64,000 bases of DNA from Halothiobacillus sp045689735 (GCF_045689735.1 NZ_CP142685.1:372001-436000), one strand, 5' to 3'. Counted from the first letter of the stretch, positions 16,308 to 24,401 are shown. Made by a program: numbers and translations. Notes: generated by a model not told the origin, from the letters alone.

Positions 16308-17459
16308 ATGACCGGGTTCAACCCAGCACAGACGGCCATCGATCAACAGTGGATGGACGAGGCACTGGTGCTGGCGGCGCGCGGTCTGACCACCACGCAG
16401 CCGAATCCCCGGGTGGGGTGTGTGCTGGTGCGGGATGGTTCTGTGGTCGGGCGAGGCTTTCACGCCCGCGCGGGTCAGCCGCATGCCGAGGTGTTGGCGC
16501 TGGCAGAGGCGGGGGAACGGGCGCGCGGTGCAACGGCTTATGTCACCCTGGAACCTTGCGCCCATCACGGTCGAACCCCGCCCTGCGCGCCCCAGTTGGC
16601 GACCGCGGGTGTGGTGCGGGTCGTCAGTGCCATGGAAGATCCCGATCCGCGCGTGGCCGGACGGGGACATGCGCTGTTGCGGGCAGCGGGGGTCGAAGTG
16701 ACCACCGGCGTGCGTGCCGAGGCAGCCCGGGCACTCAATCCGGGTTTTCTTTCGCGTGTCGAGCGCGGTCGTCCTTGGGTGACGCTGAAAATCGCGCAGT
16801 CATTGGATGGCCGCACTGCGCTGGCCAATGGTGACAGTCAGTGGATCACCGGCGAAGCGGCGCGGCGCGATGTGCAGTTTTTACGCGCGCGGCATGCGGC
16901 GGTACTCACGGGCATCGACACGGTGCTGCGCGATGATGCGCGGCTGAATGTGCGCTTGAGCGCCGAGGAACTGGGCATCGAGGGGGCGGTGCGCCAGCCG
17001 GTGCGGATCGTGCTCGATAGCGGTTTGCGGCTTTCGCCCTTTGCGCCTTTGTTTGATGTGTCCGGCGCGGTGTGGTTGTATACCCAGGCGGCGGAACCGT
17101 CCCCACGCGCGGCGGAATTGCAGGCGCGGGGCGCTGAACTCTTGCCCGCGCCGTATCAGCCGGGGCGAGGGCTGGATTTGCCACACATTCTGCAGGATCT
17201 GGCGCGACGCGGGATCAACGAGGTTTTGGTCGAGGCGGGGGGCAAACTGTCTGGCGCCTTTTTGGCCGCTGGTTTGGTGGATGAACTGATCCTTTATCAA
17301 GCGCCGATCCTGCTCGGCCCCGATGCCCAGCCTGCGGCGGCGCTGCCGACTTGCACCGCCTTGGCTCAGGTGGCGCGCTGGCATTGGCTTGAAAGCGTAC
17401 CGGTCGGGGCGGATCTGCGTCATACCCTGCGCCCGCTGTTGCCTGTTCAAACGACCTGA
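16308..17459 (+). CDS. ribD: Bifunctional riboflavin deaminase/reductase RibD
   Basis: Catalyses two consecutive steps, pyrimidine deamination and ribosyl reduction, toward 5-amino-6-ribitylaminouracil. The N-terminal deaminase domain (about 10-155) has the zinc-binding HAEVLAL and EPCAHHGRTPPC motifs. The C-terminal NADPH reductase domain (about 156-380) begins VTLKIAQSLDGRTA and has SQWITGEAARRD and a GGKLSGAFL segment. The frame opens at 16278 inside nrdR. The ATG at 16308 follows the nrdR stop by 4 bases with GCGAG as a weak ribosome binding site. A later ATG at 16350 would clip the first helix. Confidence 0.96.
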   Translation: MTGFNPAQTAIDQQWMDEALVLAARGLTTTQPNPRVGCVLVRDGSVVGRGFHARAGQPHAEVLALAEAGERARGATAYVTLEPCAHHGRTPPCAPQLATAGVVRVVSAMEDPDPRVAGRGHALLRAAGVEVTTGVRAEAARALNPGFLSRVERGRPWVTLKIAQSLDGRTALANGDSQWITGEAARRDVQFLRARHAAVLTGIDTVLRDDARLNVRLSAEELGIEGAVRQPVRIVLDSGLRLSPFAPLFDVSGAVWLYTQAAEPSPRAAELQARGAELLPAPYQPGRGLDLPHILQDLARRGINEVLVEAGGKLSGAFLAAGLVDELILYQAPILLGPDAQPAAALPTCTALAQVARWHWLESVPVGADLRHTLRPLLPVQTT

Positions 17460-17477
17460 ATCACCGAGGAACCCGCG

Positions 17478-18122
17478 ATGTTTACTGGCATCATTCAAGC
17501 CGTCGGAACCCTGGCCGCTTTGACCCCCCGTGGGGGCGATGTGAGCCTCACGCTCGATGCGGCGGCATTGGATTTGTCGGCGGTGCAGTTGGGCGATTCT
17601 ATCGCGGTCAACGGCGTGTGTCTGACCGTCACCGCCCGCAACCGGCAGCAGTTTTCGGTGGATTGTTCGCGAGAAACGCTGAAGTTAACCACGCTCGGCC
17701 AGTTGCGGCCGGGGGCTCGGGTTAATCTGGAAAAGGCGCTCACGCTGGCGACGCCACTCGGTGGGCATCTGGTCAGTGGGCATGTGGATGGGCTGGCGCG
17801 GGTCGAATCGCGCGAGGAAGAGGCGCGCGCCACCAGTTTCTGGCTGCGCGCCCCGGATGAACTCGCGCACTACATCGCCAAAAAAGGCTCAGTGACCATC
17901 GATGGGGTGAGTTTGACGGTCAACGAGGTGGAGGGCGCCCGTTTCCGGTTGACGATCATCCCGCACACGCTGGCGCAAACGATCATGGGCGAGTACCTGT
18001 CGGGAACGCAGGTCAATCTCGAAATCGATGTAGTGGCGCGTTACCTGGAGCGTCTGTTGCAGGGGCGGGTGACCGCGCCGCCGTCTGCATTCGCGGGCTT
18101 GTCAGGTTCGCCCTACGCCTGA
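17478..18122 (+). CDS. ribE: Riboflavin synthase alpha chain
   Basis: Trimeric enzyme dismutating two 6,7-dimethyl-8-ribityllumazines into riboflavin. Starts with the invariant MFTGIIQAVG. Two homologous lumazine-binding barrels are visible: GDSIAVNGVCLTVT at about residues 38-51 and GSVTIDGVSLTVNEVEG at about 138-154, with HLVSGHVDGLARV between. The C-terminus after about residue 195 is a short variable tail. Length 214 residues. Preceded by GAGGAA as ribosome binding site, 18 bases after ribD. Confidence 0.97.
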   Translation: MFTGIIQAVGTLAALTPRGGDVSLTLDAAALDLSAVQLGDSIAVNGVCLTVTARNRQQFSVDCSRETLKLTTLGQLRPGARVNLEKALTLATPLGGHLVSGHVDGLARVESREEEARATSFWLRAPDELAHYIAKKGSVTIDGVSLTVNEVEGARFRLTIIPHTLAQTIMGEYLSGTQVNLEIDVVARYLERLLQGRVTAPPSAFAGLSGSPYA

Positions 18123-18206
18123 GCCGGCATGGCGTGCCCGCGCGGAGCGCAGCCGGGCGCAACCTGATAGAATCCCCAGCTTCCAGAACTGTCGTCGGAC
18201 ACCGCT

Positions 18207-19337
18207 ATGAGCTTTAGCCCCATTCACGAAATTCTCGACGAGTTGGCTGCGGGTCGGATGGTGATCATCGTTGATGATGAAGACCGCGAGAACGAAGGGG
18301 ATTTGTTGATGCTGGCGGAAAAAGTCCGGCCGGAAGACATCAACTTCATGGCGCGGTTTGGTCGGGGTTTGATCTGCCTGACGCTGACCGAGCAGCGCTG
18401 CCAGCAGCTCAAGCTGCCTTTGATGGTCGCGCGCAATAGCGAGAATTTCTCGACGGCGTTTACCGTCTCCATCGAGGCCGCCGAGGGTGTGACGACCGGG
18501 ATTTCCGCCCAGGATCGGGCGATAACGGTCCAGGCCGCCGTGGCGGCTGGTGCCAAGCCCTCGGATATCGTACAGCCTGGGCATATTTTCCCGCTGATGG
18601 CGCGCGCCGGGGGCGTGCTCACCCGCGCCGGGCACACCGAGGCAGGCGTCGATCTGGCGCGATTGGCGGGTGCCAAGGAGCCCGCCGCCGTGATTGTCGA
18701 GGTGCTCAACGAAGATGGCACTATGGCGCGCCGCCCCGATCTGGAGCAGTTCGCCGCGACGCATGGCCTGAAAATCGGCTCGATTGCCGATCTGATCCGT
18801 TACCGGATGAAGCACGAGCGATCCGTCGAACGACTGAGCGAAATTCCACTGCAACTGCCCTCCGGTGCGTTTCGACTGTTCGCTTACCAGGATCATTCCA
18901 GCGGACAGGTGCATTTGGCGCTTGTGCGGGGCGAGCCGAGCGCCGATCAGCCGGTGCCGGTGCGTGTGCATGTCCATCAGCCGGTGTGCGATTTGCTCAA
19001 TCCGTTGGGGCGAGATTGTGGCTGGCCCTTGCCCGATGTGTTGTCCCGATTGGCCAAAATGCCGGTTGGCGTTGCGGTCTTGCTGCGTCCGCCCGTTGAT
19101 GAGCAGGCGATCGTTGAGCAACTCAGACACTGGCAGTTTCCCGAAACCTCGGGGCAGACGGGCGGGGATCATGTCCGCACCTACGGGGTCGGTGCCCAAA
19201 TTCTGATCGATCTCGGGGTGCAGCGCATGCGCGTGATGAGCGCCCCCAAACATTTCCATGCCTTGGCCGGTTACGGGCTTGAGGTGGTTGATTATCTCTA
19301 TGATGATGCCGAGCATCCGGCGGGAGTAAGTTCATGA
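18207..19337 (+). CDS. ribBA: 3,4-dihydroxy-2-butanone-4-phosphate synthase with degenerate GTP cyclohydrolase II domain
   Basis: The N-terminal half (residues 1-205) is an intact RibB: DDEDRENEGDL with its metal-binding acidic residues, TGISAQDRA, and RAGHTEAGVDLARLAG. It makes the four-carbon unit for lumazine from ribulose 5-phosphate. The C-terminal half has the GCH II fold remnants YGVGAQILIDLGVQRMRV and GYGLEVVDY. However, the zinc-cysteine motif (normally SEC...LRCDCG) reads VHQPVCDLLNPLGRDCG, and the catalytic EGRGIGL stretch is absent. The second half is therefore probably inactive as GTP cyclohydrolase II, so another ribA must exist elsewhere. Overlaps ribH by 4 bases. Confidence 0.93.
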   Translation: MSFSPIHEILDELAAGRMVIIVDDEDRENEGDLLMLAEKVRPEDINFMARFGRGLICLTLTEQRCQQLKLPLMVARNSENFSTAFTVSIEAAEGVTTGISAQDRAITVQAAVAAGAKPSDIVQPGHIFPLMARAGGVLTRAGHTEAGVDLARLAGAKEPAAVIVEVLNEDGTMARRPDLEQFAATHGLKIGSIADLIRYRMKHERSVERLSEIPLQLPSGAFRLFAYQDHSSGQVHLALVRGEPSADQPVPVRVHVHQPVCDLLNPLGRDCGWPLPDVLSRLAKMPVGVAVLLRPPVDEQAIVEQLRHWQFPETSGQTGGDHVRTYGVGAQILIDLGVQRMRVMSAPKHFHALAGYGLEVVDYLYDDAEHPAGVSS

Positions 19338-19825
19338 ATACAGCCATTCCGACCCTCATTGAAGGGGGGCTGACCGCGCCCGAGGGTGCGCGCTTTGCGG
19401 TCATTGCCACGCGCTGGAATGCATTTATCGTGGATCGTTTGACTGAGGGAGCACTCGACACCCTCAAACGGCACGGCGTGCCTGCCGATGCGGTCACCGT
19501 GGTCAAGGTGCCCGGTGCCTACGAGATTCCGTTGATCGCCCAACGCTTGGCGGCGAGTGAACGCTACGATGCCGTCATTTGTCTCGGGGCAGTCATCCGG
19601 GGTTCGACCGCGCATTTTGATTATGTGGCGGGCGAAGCGGCCAAGGGGATTGCGACCGTCGGGATGGATTACGATATTCCGGTCATTTTTGGCGTTTTGA
19701 CGACTGATACGATCGAGCAGGCCATTGAGCGCGCCGGCACCAAGGCCGGCAATAAGGGGGCGGAGGCCGCCGCCACGGCGATTGAGATGGTGAACCTGCT
19801 CAAACAGTTGGATGTGCAGCCGTGA
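19334..19825 (+). CDS. ribH: 6,7-dimethyl-8-ribityllumazine synthase
   Basis: Condenses the RibD and RibB products to lumazine, the substrate of riboflavin synthase; family members form 60-mers or pentamers. Visible motifs: ATRWNAFIVDRL near residue 27, VKVPGAYEIPLIAQRLA at about 56-72, the active-site region CLGAVIRGSTAHFDYVAGEA, and IPVIFGVLTTDTIEQAIERAG. Length 163 residues. The ATGA overlap with ribBA and GTGA overlap with nusB indicate tight coupling. Confidence 0.97.
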   Translation: MNTAIPTLIEGGLTAPEGARFAVIATRWNAFIVDRLTEGALDTLKRHGVPADAVTVVKVPGAYEIPLIAQRLAASERYDAVICLGAVIRGSTAHFDYVAGEAAKGIATVGMDYDIPVIFGVLTTDTIEQAIERAGTKAGNKGAEAAATAIEMVNLLKQLDVQP

Positions 19826-20397
19826 CGCGTCTGGGCGATATTCCGTGGGAAGCGGTGCCACAGCCCGCCGGGCCCGAACCAGAATCCGAGACTGAGCAGG
19901 CATCTTCTGCGCCGCGCGCAGGTGCCACGGCGGGAAAAAAAGCGGCGCGCCATTACCCGGCTCGCCCCCCCTCGAACAAAAAGCGCTGGCGCTGGACTCG
20001 GGAACGCGCGGTTCAGGCGCTGTATCAGCAACTGTTGAACTTCACCCCGCCGGATCAACTTGAAGCCCAGTTTATGGAAGATCCCTTCATGCTCAAGGTT
20101 GATCTGGCCTTGTTCAGGCACATTGTGCGGGGTGTGAGCGAACAGGGGGCGCACATCGATGCGGTGTTTGCCCCGCTGCTCGACCGGCCGTTGGCCGAGT
20201 TGGATCCCATCGAGCACGCCATTCTGCGGCTGGGTGCGTTTGAACTGATGCATTCGCCGGAAATTCCCCGTGCGGTTGCGATCAACGAAGCGGTGGAAAT
20301 GGCCAAGTTATACGGGGCGACCGAGGGCCATCGTTATATCAATGGGGTGCTCGACAAGCTCGCGGATCAGGTTCGCCCCCATGAAGCGCGGCGCTAA
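19822..20397 (+). CDS. nusB: Transcription antitermination factor NusB with N-terminal extension
   Basis: RNA-binding protein that with NusE/S10 binds boxA RNA in rRNA antitermination complexes. The helical NusB core begins at about residue 59 (TRERAVQALYQQLLN) and runs to the end, with LDPIEHAILRLGAFEL and AINEAVEMAKLYG conserved. Residues 1-57 form a proline-, alanine- and glutamate-rich extension absent from typical 140-residue NusB proteins. The GTG at 19822 overlaps the ribH stop. No later start lies before the core, so the extension appears real. Last gene of the riboflavin operon. Confidence 0.95.
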   Translation: MTRLGDIPWEAVPQPAGPEPESETEQASSAPRAGATAGKKAARHYPARPPSNKKRWRWTRERAVQALYQQLLNFTPPDQLEAQFMEDPFMLKVDLALFRHIVRGVSEQGAHIDAVFAPLLDRPLAELDPIEHAILRLGAFELMHSPEIPRAVAINEAVEMAKLYGATEGHRYINGVLDKLADQVRPHEARR

Positions 20398-20455
20398 AGG
20401 CTGTTTTCTCGTTCCGGGTTTGCGAACAATGGCGGGCGTGCCGGTTTCGAAATCC

Positions 20456-20636
20456 CTAAGGAAGCACTGAATAAATCCATCCATGGATTTATTCAGCATG
20501 CCTCGTCGCGGCGGGCTTACGCCAGCTACGCGTTCATGTCCGCGACGGTCTTCACGAATCAACGATTTATGTCGTTGTTCGTGTTGGGGCATCCTGCCCC
20601 AAGCGGGAAGCGCTGATTTAATCAGCGCTTCCCTAA
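20456..20636 (+). mobile_element. MITE-like element with five successive hairpins (copy B)
   Basis: A 173 bp element (20460-20632) with imperfect inverted ends GGAAGCACTGAATAAATC / GATTTAATCAGCGCTTCC. It is flanked by CTAA on both sides (20456-20459, 20633-20636), a candidate 4 bp target duplication. Inside are five hairpins: 20467-20496 (14 bp), 20504-20547 (CGTCGCGG/CCGCGACG), 20553-20583 (12 bp, one bulge), 20584-20602 (8 bp, TCC loop) and 20605-20633 (13 bp). No protein is encoded. The order of hairpins matches the element at 53115-53285. The mobile label is inference from the ends. Confidence 0.7.
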
Positions 20637-20750
20637 CTCAATTCATCCCGGGATTGATTCAGAGAGCGCCGCCAAACTGGGGGTATCCCCGCGCCAAACG
20701 GGGCGCGCGGATTTATTCCGCGATGCGCGATCGGATTGGAAATTCTGGAA
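20637..20750. other. Hairpin-rich non-coding stretch after element B
   Basis: Contains short palindromes one after another: CTCAATTCATCCC with GGGATTGATTCAGAG (imperfect), GGGG TAT CCCC, CCCCG/CGGGG, and CGCGGA/TCCGCG around 20709-20726. The 13-mer GGATTTATTCCGC here is the exact reverse complement of a 13-mer at 39428-39440. No gene seen. Confidence 0.5.
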
Positions 20751-20754
20751 TTAA

Positions 20755-20780
20755 AAAAACCGGCCTAGAGGCCGGTTTTT
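20755..20780. terminator. Bidirectional intrinsic terminator between nusB and the Tim44-like gene
   Basis: Perfect 11 bp stem AAAAACCGGCC / GGCCGGTTTTT with a TAGA loop. The A and T tracts let it work for the forward nusB operon and for the reverse gene ending at 20813. Confidence 0.9.
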
Positions 20781-20812
20781 CGTTGCGTTGCCCTCGCCGA
20801 AGCTCCGGGTAT

Positions 20813-21688
20813 TCAGTGCACGAGATGCTGGTATTGCTGAATCCCGGAAATCAGCCAATCCCCTTGAGGCGATGAGGCGGGGTGGCGCACATGCCAGACT
20901 TCTGCGATGGATTCCGGTTGTCCGTAATTTTCTCGGACGACCCCCTGGAAGAGGACTGAGGCCACCACGACATCACCGGGCTCATGGCTCAAATCCAGCA
21001 GCTGTGCATTCAGCGACTGTACCTCAGTGACATTGAATTCCTCGCCCATCCGCGCCCGCTCTTGCGATAACTCGGCAAACAATGTTGGCGTGAAATACTC
21101 GCGCATGGATTCCATGTCATTGTTATCCCAAGATTTTTGCAGGTTGGTAAAATGCGTTTTGGCTGCTTCGAGGAACTGTGTTTCGTTGAACCAGGCCGGT
21201 GCCTGGATCAGATCGGCGGGTGGGCTGCCTGCTGAAACCGGGGGAATCGCAGCGGTGCGCCCCTGCGCAGACGGTGCTGCTGGATGACCCGCATAGGCAG
21301 GCGCCGCTGGGCGGGATTTTTGGCGCAATGCGCGGATTAGAAAATAGGCGCCCACGCCAAAAATCAGCATGATGATGAAATCAACCGGGGTGAGCCCATC
21401 AAAGGCACCGCCGAAAAACAGGGCGGCCAACAGCCCGCCGGCCGCCAGACCGGCCAGAGGGCCGAGCCAGCGGTTGCCATTGGGAGCCGCCTTGGCTGGC
21501 GCGGCAGCAGTGCCTGCCGGTGCCGCTGCGGGGGCTGTGGCTTGGCGGCTGTAACTGTGTTTCTGTTGACCGAGGTTGCTGCCCCCGCCAATGCGTTTGG
21601 CTTCAGCGGTCTGCAGGGCGCCCAAGGCGACCAATCCCAAACCCAGAGTGAGCAACAACGCCCACGATGACAACTTTTTGTACAACAT
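20813..21688 (-). CDS. Tim44-like domain membrane protein
   Basis: A 291-residue protein: an N-terminal signal or anchor (LSSWALLLTLGLGLVALGAL), a Lys/Gly/Ala/Pro-rich linker, two hydrophobic stretches at about 78-95 and 101-120, then a C-terminal alpha/beta Tim44-like domain from about residue 160. The domain starts FNETQFLEAAKTHFTNLQKSWDNND and includes REYFTPTLFAEL. Bacterial Tim44-domain proteins (COG4395) are widespread in proteobacteria, with no settled biochemical role; links to protein transport are by fold similarity only. It is a lone gene with terminators at its 3' end, and the start codon is preceded by AGGAAAGC. Confidence 0.85.
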   Translation of the reverse strand: MLYKKLSSWALLLTLGLGLVALGALQTAEAKRIGGGSNLGQQKHSYSRQATAPAAAPAGTAAAPAKAAPNGNRWLGPLAGLAAGGLLAALFFGGAFDGLTPVDFIIMLIFGVGAYFLIRALRQKSRPAAPAYAGHPAAPSAQGRTAAIPPVSAGSPPADLIQAPAWFNETQFLEAAKTHFTNLQKSWDNNDMESMREYFTPTLFAELSQERARMGEEFNVTEVQSLNAQLLDLSHEPGDVVVASVLFQGVVRENYGQPESIAEVWHVRHPASSPQGDWLISGIQQYQHLVH

Positions 21689-21861
21689 GATCAGGCTTTC
21701 CTGAATTACCTACATTGTTGAGCATTCTAGTGAGGGGTTCGGCTGGATGCACTGATCGGGCTGGACTTTCGCATAGTGTGCGCACTTAATCGATGAGGCA
21801 TGAATTCAACGGGTTGCCGGTATACTGTAAGAAATTTCTATTCAGAATTGGTTGTCATGTG

Positions 21862-22902
21862 ATGGGCTTTTGGGCGCAATACGGCTTGTTTCTCATTCAG
21901 CTATTCAGCGTGTTGCTGATGGGGGTCTTGCTGGTGATGCTGGTTGCGCGTGCCCGTGGGCGGGGGGCGCGCGGAACGCGGCAGGACTGGCAATTCGAAT
22001 CGCTCAACCAAACGGTGCAAACCAGCGCCGATGCGTTGGCACGGCAGGTGTTGGATGATCGAGCCTGGAAGCGCCGACAAAAGCAGCAGTCCGAAGATGC
22101 CAAGGCGCGTAAAAAAACCGCTTCGACCGAACCTCAGGTGTTTGTGTTGTCTTTTACCGGAGATTTGCGTGCCAGCGCGGTAGAAGCCTTGCGCGAAGAA
22201 ATTACGGTGGTGTTGAGCGTGGCGCGCCCGGCAGAAGACGAGGTTCTGCTGTTGCTGGAAAGCCCGGGCGGACTGGTGACGGCGTATGGTTTGGCCGCCG
22301 CCCAGTTGGCGCGCTTGCGGGTAGCCGGAATCCGGCTCACTGTGGCGGTGGACAAAGTGGCGGCCAGCGGGGGCTACATGATGGCGGCGGTGGCCGATCA
22401 TATAGTGGCGGCGCCGTTTGCCGTGGTCGGATCGATTGGCGTCGTCGCGCAATTACCGAATGTGCATCGACTGCTACAGCGCCATGAAATTGACATCGAA
22501 CTGCATACGGCGGGGCAGTACAAGCGAACTTTGACCGTTCTGGGTGAGAATACCGAGGAAGGGCGGGAAAAATTCCGGATGCAGCTCAATGAAACCCACG
22601 ATTTATTCAAGGCATTCTTGCAGCAATATCGCCCCGTTCTGGATTTGTCTGTGGTTGCGACTGGCGAATACTGGTTTGGCCAGCAGGCATTGGCGCTGAA
22701 TCTGGTCGATGAATTGGCGACGAGCGATGCCTGGATTTCGGCGCGTTTGGCCACCCATCAATTCACCCGGGTTCGGAAAATGGCCCGCACGACCTGGCTG
22801 CAGCGCGTTCGTGGTGAGGCACAAGCCGCAGTCACAGAGGCCACGGAACAGCTCTGGGATCGGTGGCGTCATAAACTAGAAGATCCCCAGGAAAAGATTT
22901 AG
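21862..22902 (+). CDS. sohB: Inner-membrane serine protease SohB (peptidase S49, SppA-like)
   Basis: Membrane-anchored S49 peptidase whose catalytic domain faces the periplasm, probably degrading signal peptides or misfolded envelope proteins. One N-terminal span (ALFLIQLFSVLL-like, residues about 8-30) is followed by a charged linker, then the S49 N-region SFTGDLRASAVEALREE. The catalytic serine is in DKVAASGGYMMA and the lysine in HTAGQYKRTLTVLGENTEEG. The frame opens at 21793, but the ATG at 21862 gives the short cytoplasmic start typical of SohB (346 residues). Confidence 0.9.
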   Translation: MGFWAQYGLFLIQLFSVLLMGVLLVMLVARARGRGARGTRQDWQFESLNQTVQTSADALARQVLDDRAWKRRQKQQSEDAKARKKTASTEPQVFVLSFTGDLRASAVEALREEITVVLSVARPAEDEVLLLLESPGGLVTAYGLAAAQLARLRVAGIRLTVAVDKVAASGGYMMAAVADHIVAAPFAVVGSIGVVAQLPNVHRLLQRHEIDIELHTAGQYKRTLTVLGENTEEGREKFRMQLNETHDLFKAFLQQYRPVLDLSVVATGEYWFGQQALALNLVDELATSDAWISARLATHQFTRVRKMARTTWLQRVRGEAQAAVTEATEQLWDRWRHKLEDPQEKI

Positions 22903-22995
22903 TGGTGCGGAAGACTTGAGGGCGCAAAATACTTAGGGAAGACGGGCACTTGCGCTGTGCGCGACTGCCTGTTCGAACTTTTGCGCTGAATTTCT

Positions 22996-23025
22996 TTCTT
23001 ACCCGTAAACCATAAAAGCTATACT
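22996..23025 (+). promoter_or_regulatory. Possible promoter for the MarR-family gene
   Basis: TATACT at 23020-23025 is a good -10 element in an AT-rich patch. The best -35 is TTCTTA at 22996-23001 with an 18-base spacer, which is poor. It lies about 70 bases before the regulator start. Confidence 0.4.
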
Positions 23026-23095
23026 ATTAATTTAGCGAAGAATTTTAATGGCGCGTGGCTGGGCATTTGCCTGGCGTGCCGCGCTTGGATGAGTG

Positions 23096-23620
23096 ATGAC
23101 TGATCAGCCGCAATTTGATATTTGTACCGAAGACCGGATGCCGGTGTTGATGCTGCGGGTGACGCAGTTGTGGCGTCAGCTTATGGATAATGAACTGGCG
23201 CATCATGGCTTGAGCCAGGCCAAATGGCGCACGCTCGCCATTCTGGCGATGCATCCCGAGGGCATGATTCAATCGGAGCTGGCCGAAGAGCTGGGGGTTG
23301 AAGGTCCGTCCCTGGTGGCCATGTTGGATCGTTTGTCGCGGGATGAGTGGGTCAAGCGCATTCACAGCGAGACGGATCGTCGCTGCAAGATTATCCAGCT
23401 CACCCCGCGCGCCTGGCCGCTGATCGAGGAAATTCGCCAAAGCTCCGAGAAGATTTACCAGCGCACTTTTGCCAAAGTCACCGTCGCGCCCTTGCCGTTG
23501 GTTGAGGCGTTTTTTTTGGAACTGCGGGATCGACTCTATGACGACCTGCCAGAAAAGAAACGACCGCAACGCCGGGGCTGCAGTTTGCCCTCGTGCCGGG
23601 AGTGGGGGGAATCTTCCTGA
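23096..23620 (+). CDS. MarR-family transcriptional regulator
   Basis: A 174-residue protein with a winged helix-turn-helix at about residues 45-110. The recognition region is IQSELAEELGVEGPSLVAMLDRLSR and the wing is VKRIHSETDRRCKIIQLT. Flanking helices form the usual dimerisation domain. The sequence is close to the SlyA/HosA branch, but the ligand and targets are unknown. The C-terminal 20 residues are basic and carry two cysteines (RRGCSLPSCREW), unusual for the family. An in-frame GTG lies directly before the chosen ATG. No coregulated neighbour is obvious: sohB is upstream and aroK is on the other strand. Confidence 0.9.
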   Translation: MTDQPQFDICTEDRMPVLMLRVTQLWRQLMDNELAHHGLSQAKWRTLAILAMHPEGMIQSELAEELGVEGPSLVAMLDRLSRDEWVKRIHSETDRRCKIIQLTPRAWPLIEEIRQSSEKIYQRTFAKVTVAPLPLVEAFFLELRDRLYDDLPEKKRPQRRGCSLPSCREWGESS

Positions 23621-23688
23621 CGACACCGCTGAGCCAAGCGGTATTGTATGGATGAGACCGGAATGCTGCCGCACCCCTGTGTCAAGCG

Positions 23689-23717
23689 GGAAGCGCTGAA
23701 TGAATCCGCCACGCTTC
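23689..23717. repeat. Partial copy of element B end near the aroK stop
   Basis: GGAAGCGCTGAATGAATCC (23689-23707) matches the left end of the element at 20460 at 17 of 19 positions. GAAGCG and CGCTTC (23690-23695, 23712-23717) also make it a hairpin at the 3' end of aroK, overlapping its stop codon. The preceding CAAGCG extends identity to element B's right-hand hairpin. Confidence 0.65.
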
Positions 23718-24234
23718 AGCCGAGGGATTCCAGTCGCTGCCGAATCAGATCGACGACCATGCGCGGGGTCTTGTTGGCGGTTTCGATAACCAAATCCGCT
23801 GCTGATCGGTAGAGTGGTTCGCGCTGCGCCATCAACTCGCGCAGCTTGCCGATGCGATCGGGGGTTTGAAGCAGTGGGCGCTGGGTATCCTGCGCCGTGC
23901 GTTCCGCCTGTTGATGCACGCTGGCATGCAGATAGACCACGAAGCCCCGTTCTGCGAATAGCCGCCGGTTTTCCGGTCGCAGAATGGCACCGCCCCCTGT
24001 GGCAAGCACCCAGCCGGGGCTGCGGGTGATTTCATTGATGACCGCGACCTCCCGATCCCGGAACCCCGCTTCTCCTTCGATTTCGAAAATCAGCGGAATC
24101 GTGGCGCCGGTGTGCTGCTCAATCTCTTTGTCTGAATCCAGAAAGGGGAGGTTCAGTTGATGGGCGAGCATTTTCCCGATGGTGCTTTTACCGGCGCCCA
24201 TGGGACCGACCAGGATCAGGCTGTTCTGCTGCAT
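23716..24234 (-). CDS. aroK: Shikimate kinase
   Basis: Phosphorylates shikimate in aromatic amino acid synthesis. The 172-residue P-loop kinase has the Walker A GPMGAGKSTIGK at residues 10-21, the shikimate-binding DSDKEIE, the FRDREVAVINE segment, Walker B-like ATGGGAIL, and the LID region RPLLQTPD. The frame extends to 24294, but the ATG at 24234 places Walker A at the usual distance. In many gammaproteobacteria aroK leads an operon with aroB; here it stands alone on the reverse strand, divergent from typA. Confidence 0.95.
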   Translation of the reverse strand: MQQNSLILVGPMGAGKSTIGKMLAHQLNLPFLDSDKEIEQHTGATIPLIFEIEGEAGFRDREVAVINEITRSPGWVLATGGGAILRPENRRLFAERGFVVYLHASVHQQAERTAQDTQRPLLQTPDRIGKLRELMAQREPLYRSAADLVIETANKTPRMVVDLIRQRLESLG

Positions 24235-24401
24235 AACCGTTTTATTTCGTGGGCGCAAAAGTCCGTAGTCTAGCCACGCGCGATGGATTTTCAATGCACG
24301 GTCTGTTCCTGCGCTGCAAATGTGTCATGCCTTTGTCGGCAATCCCCGGTACACTGTGCGCCTTAATTTTTACTAGCTGGCCGTGCTTTGCGGCAAAATC
24401 A

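Noticed and set aside
20483..20875. 130-codon forward frame spanning element B and the terminator
   Set aside because: It runs through five palindromes and a strong bidirectional terminator and has no protein features.
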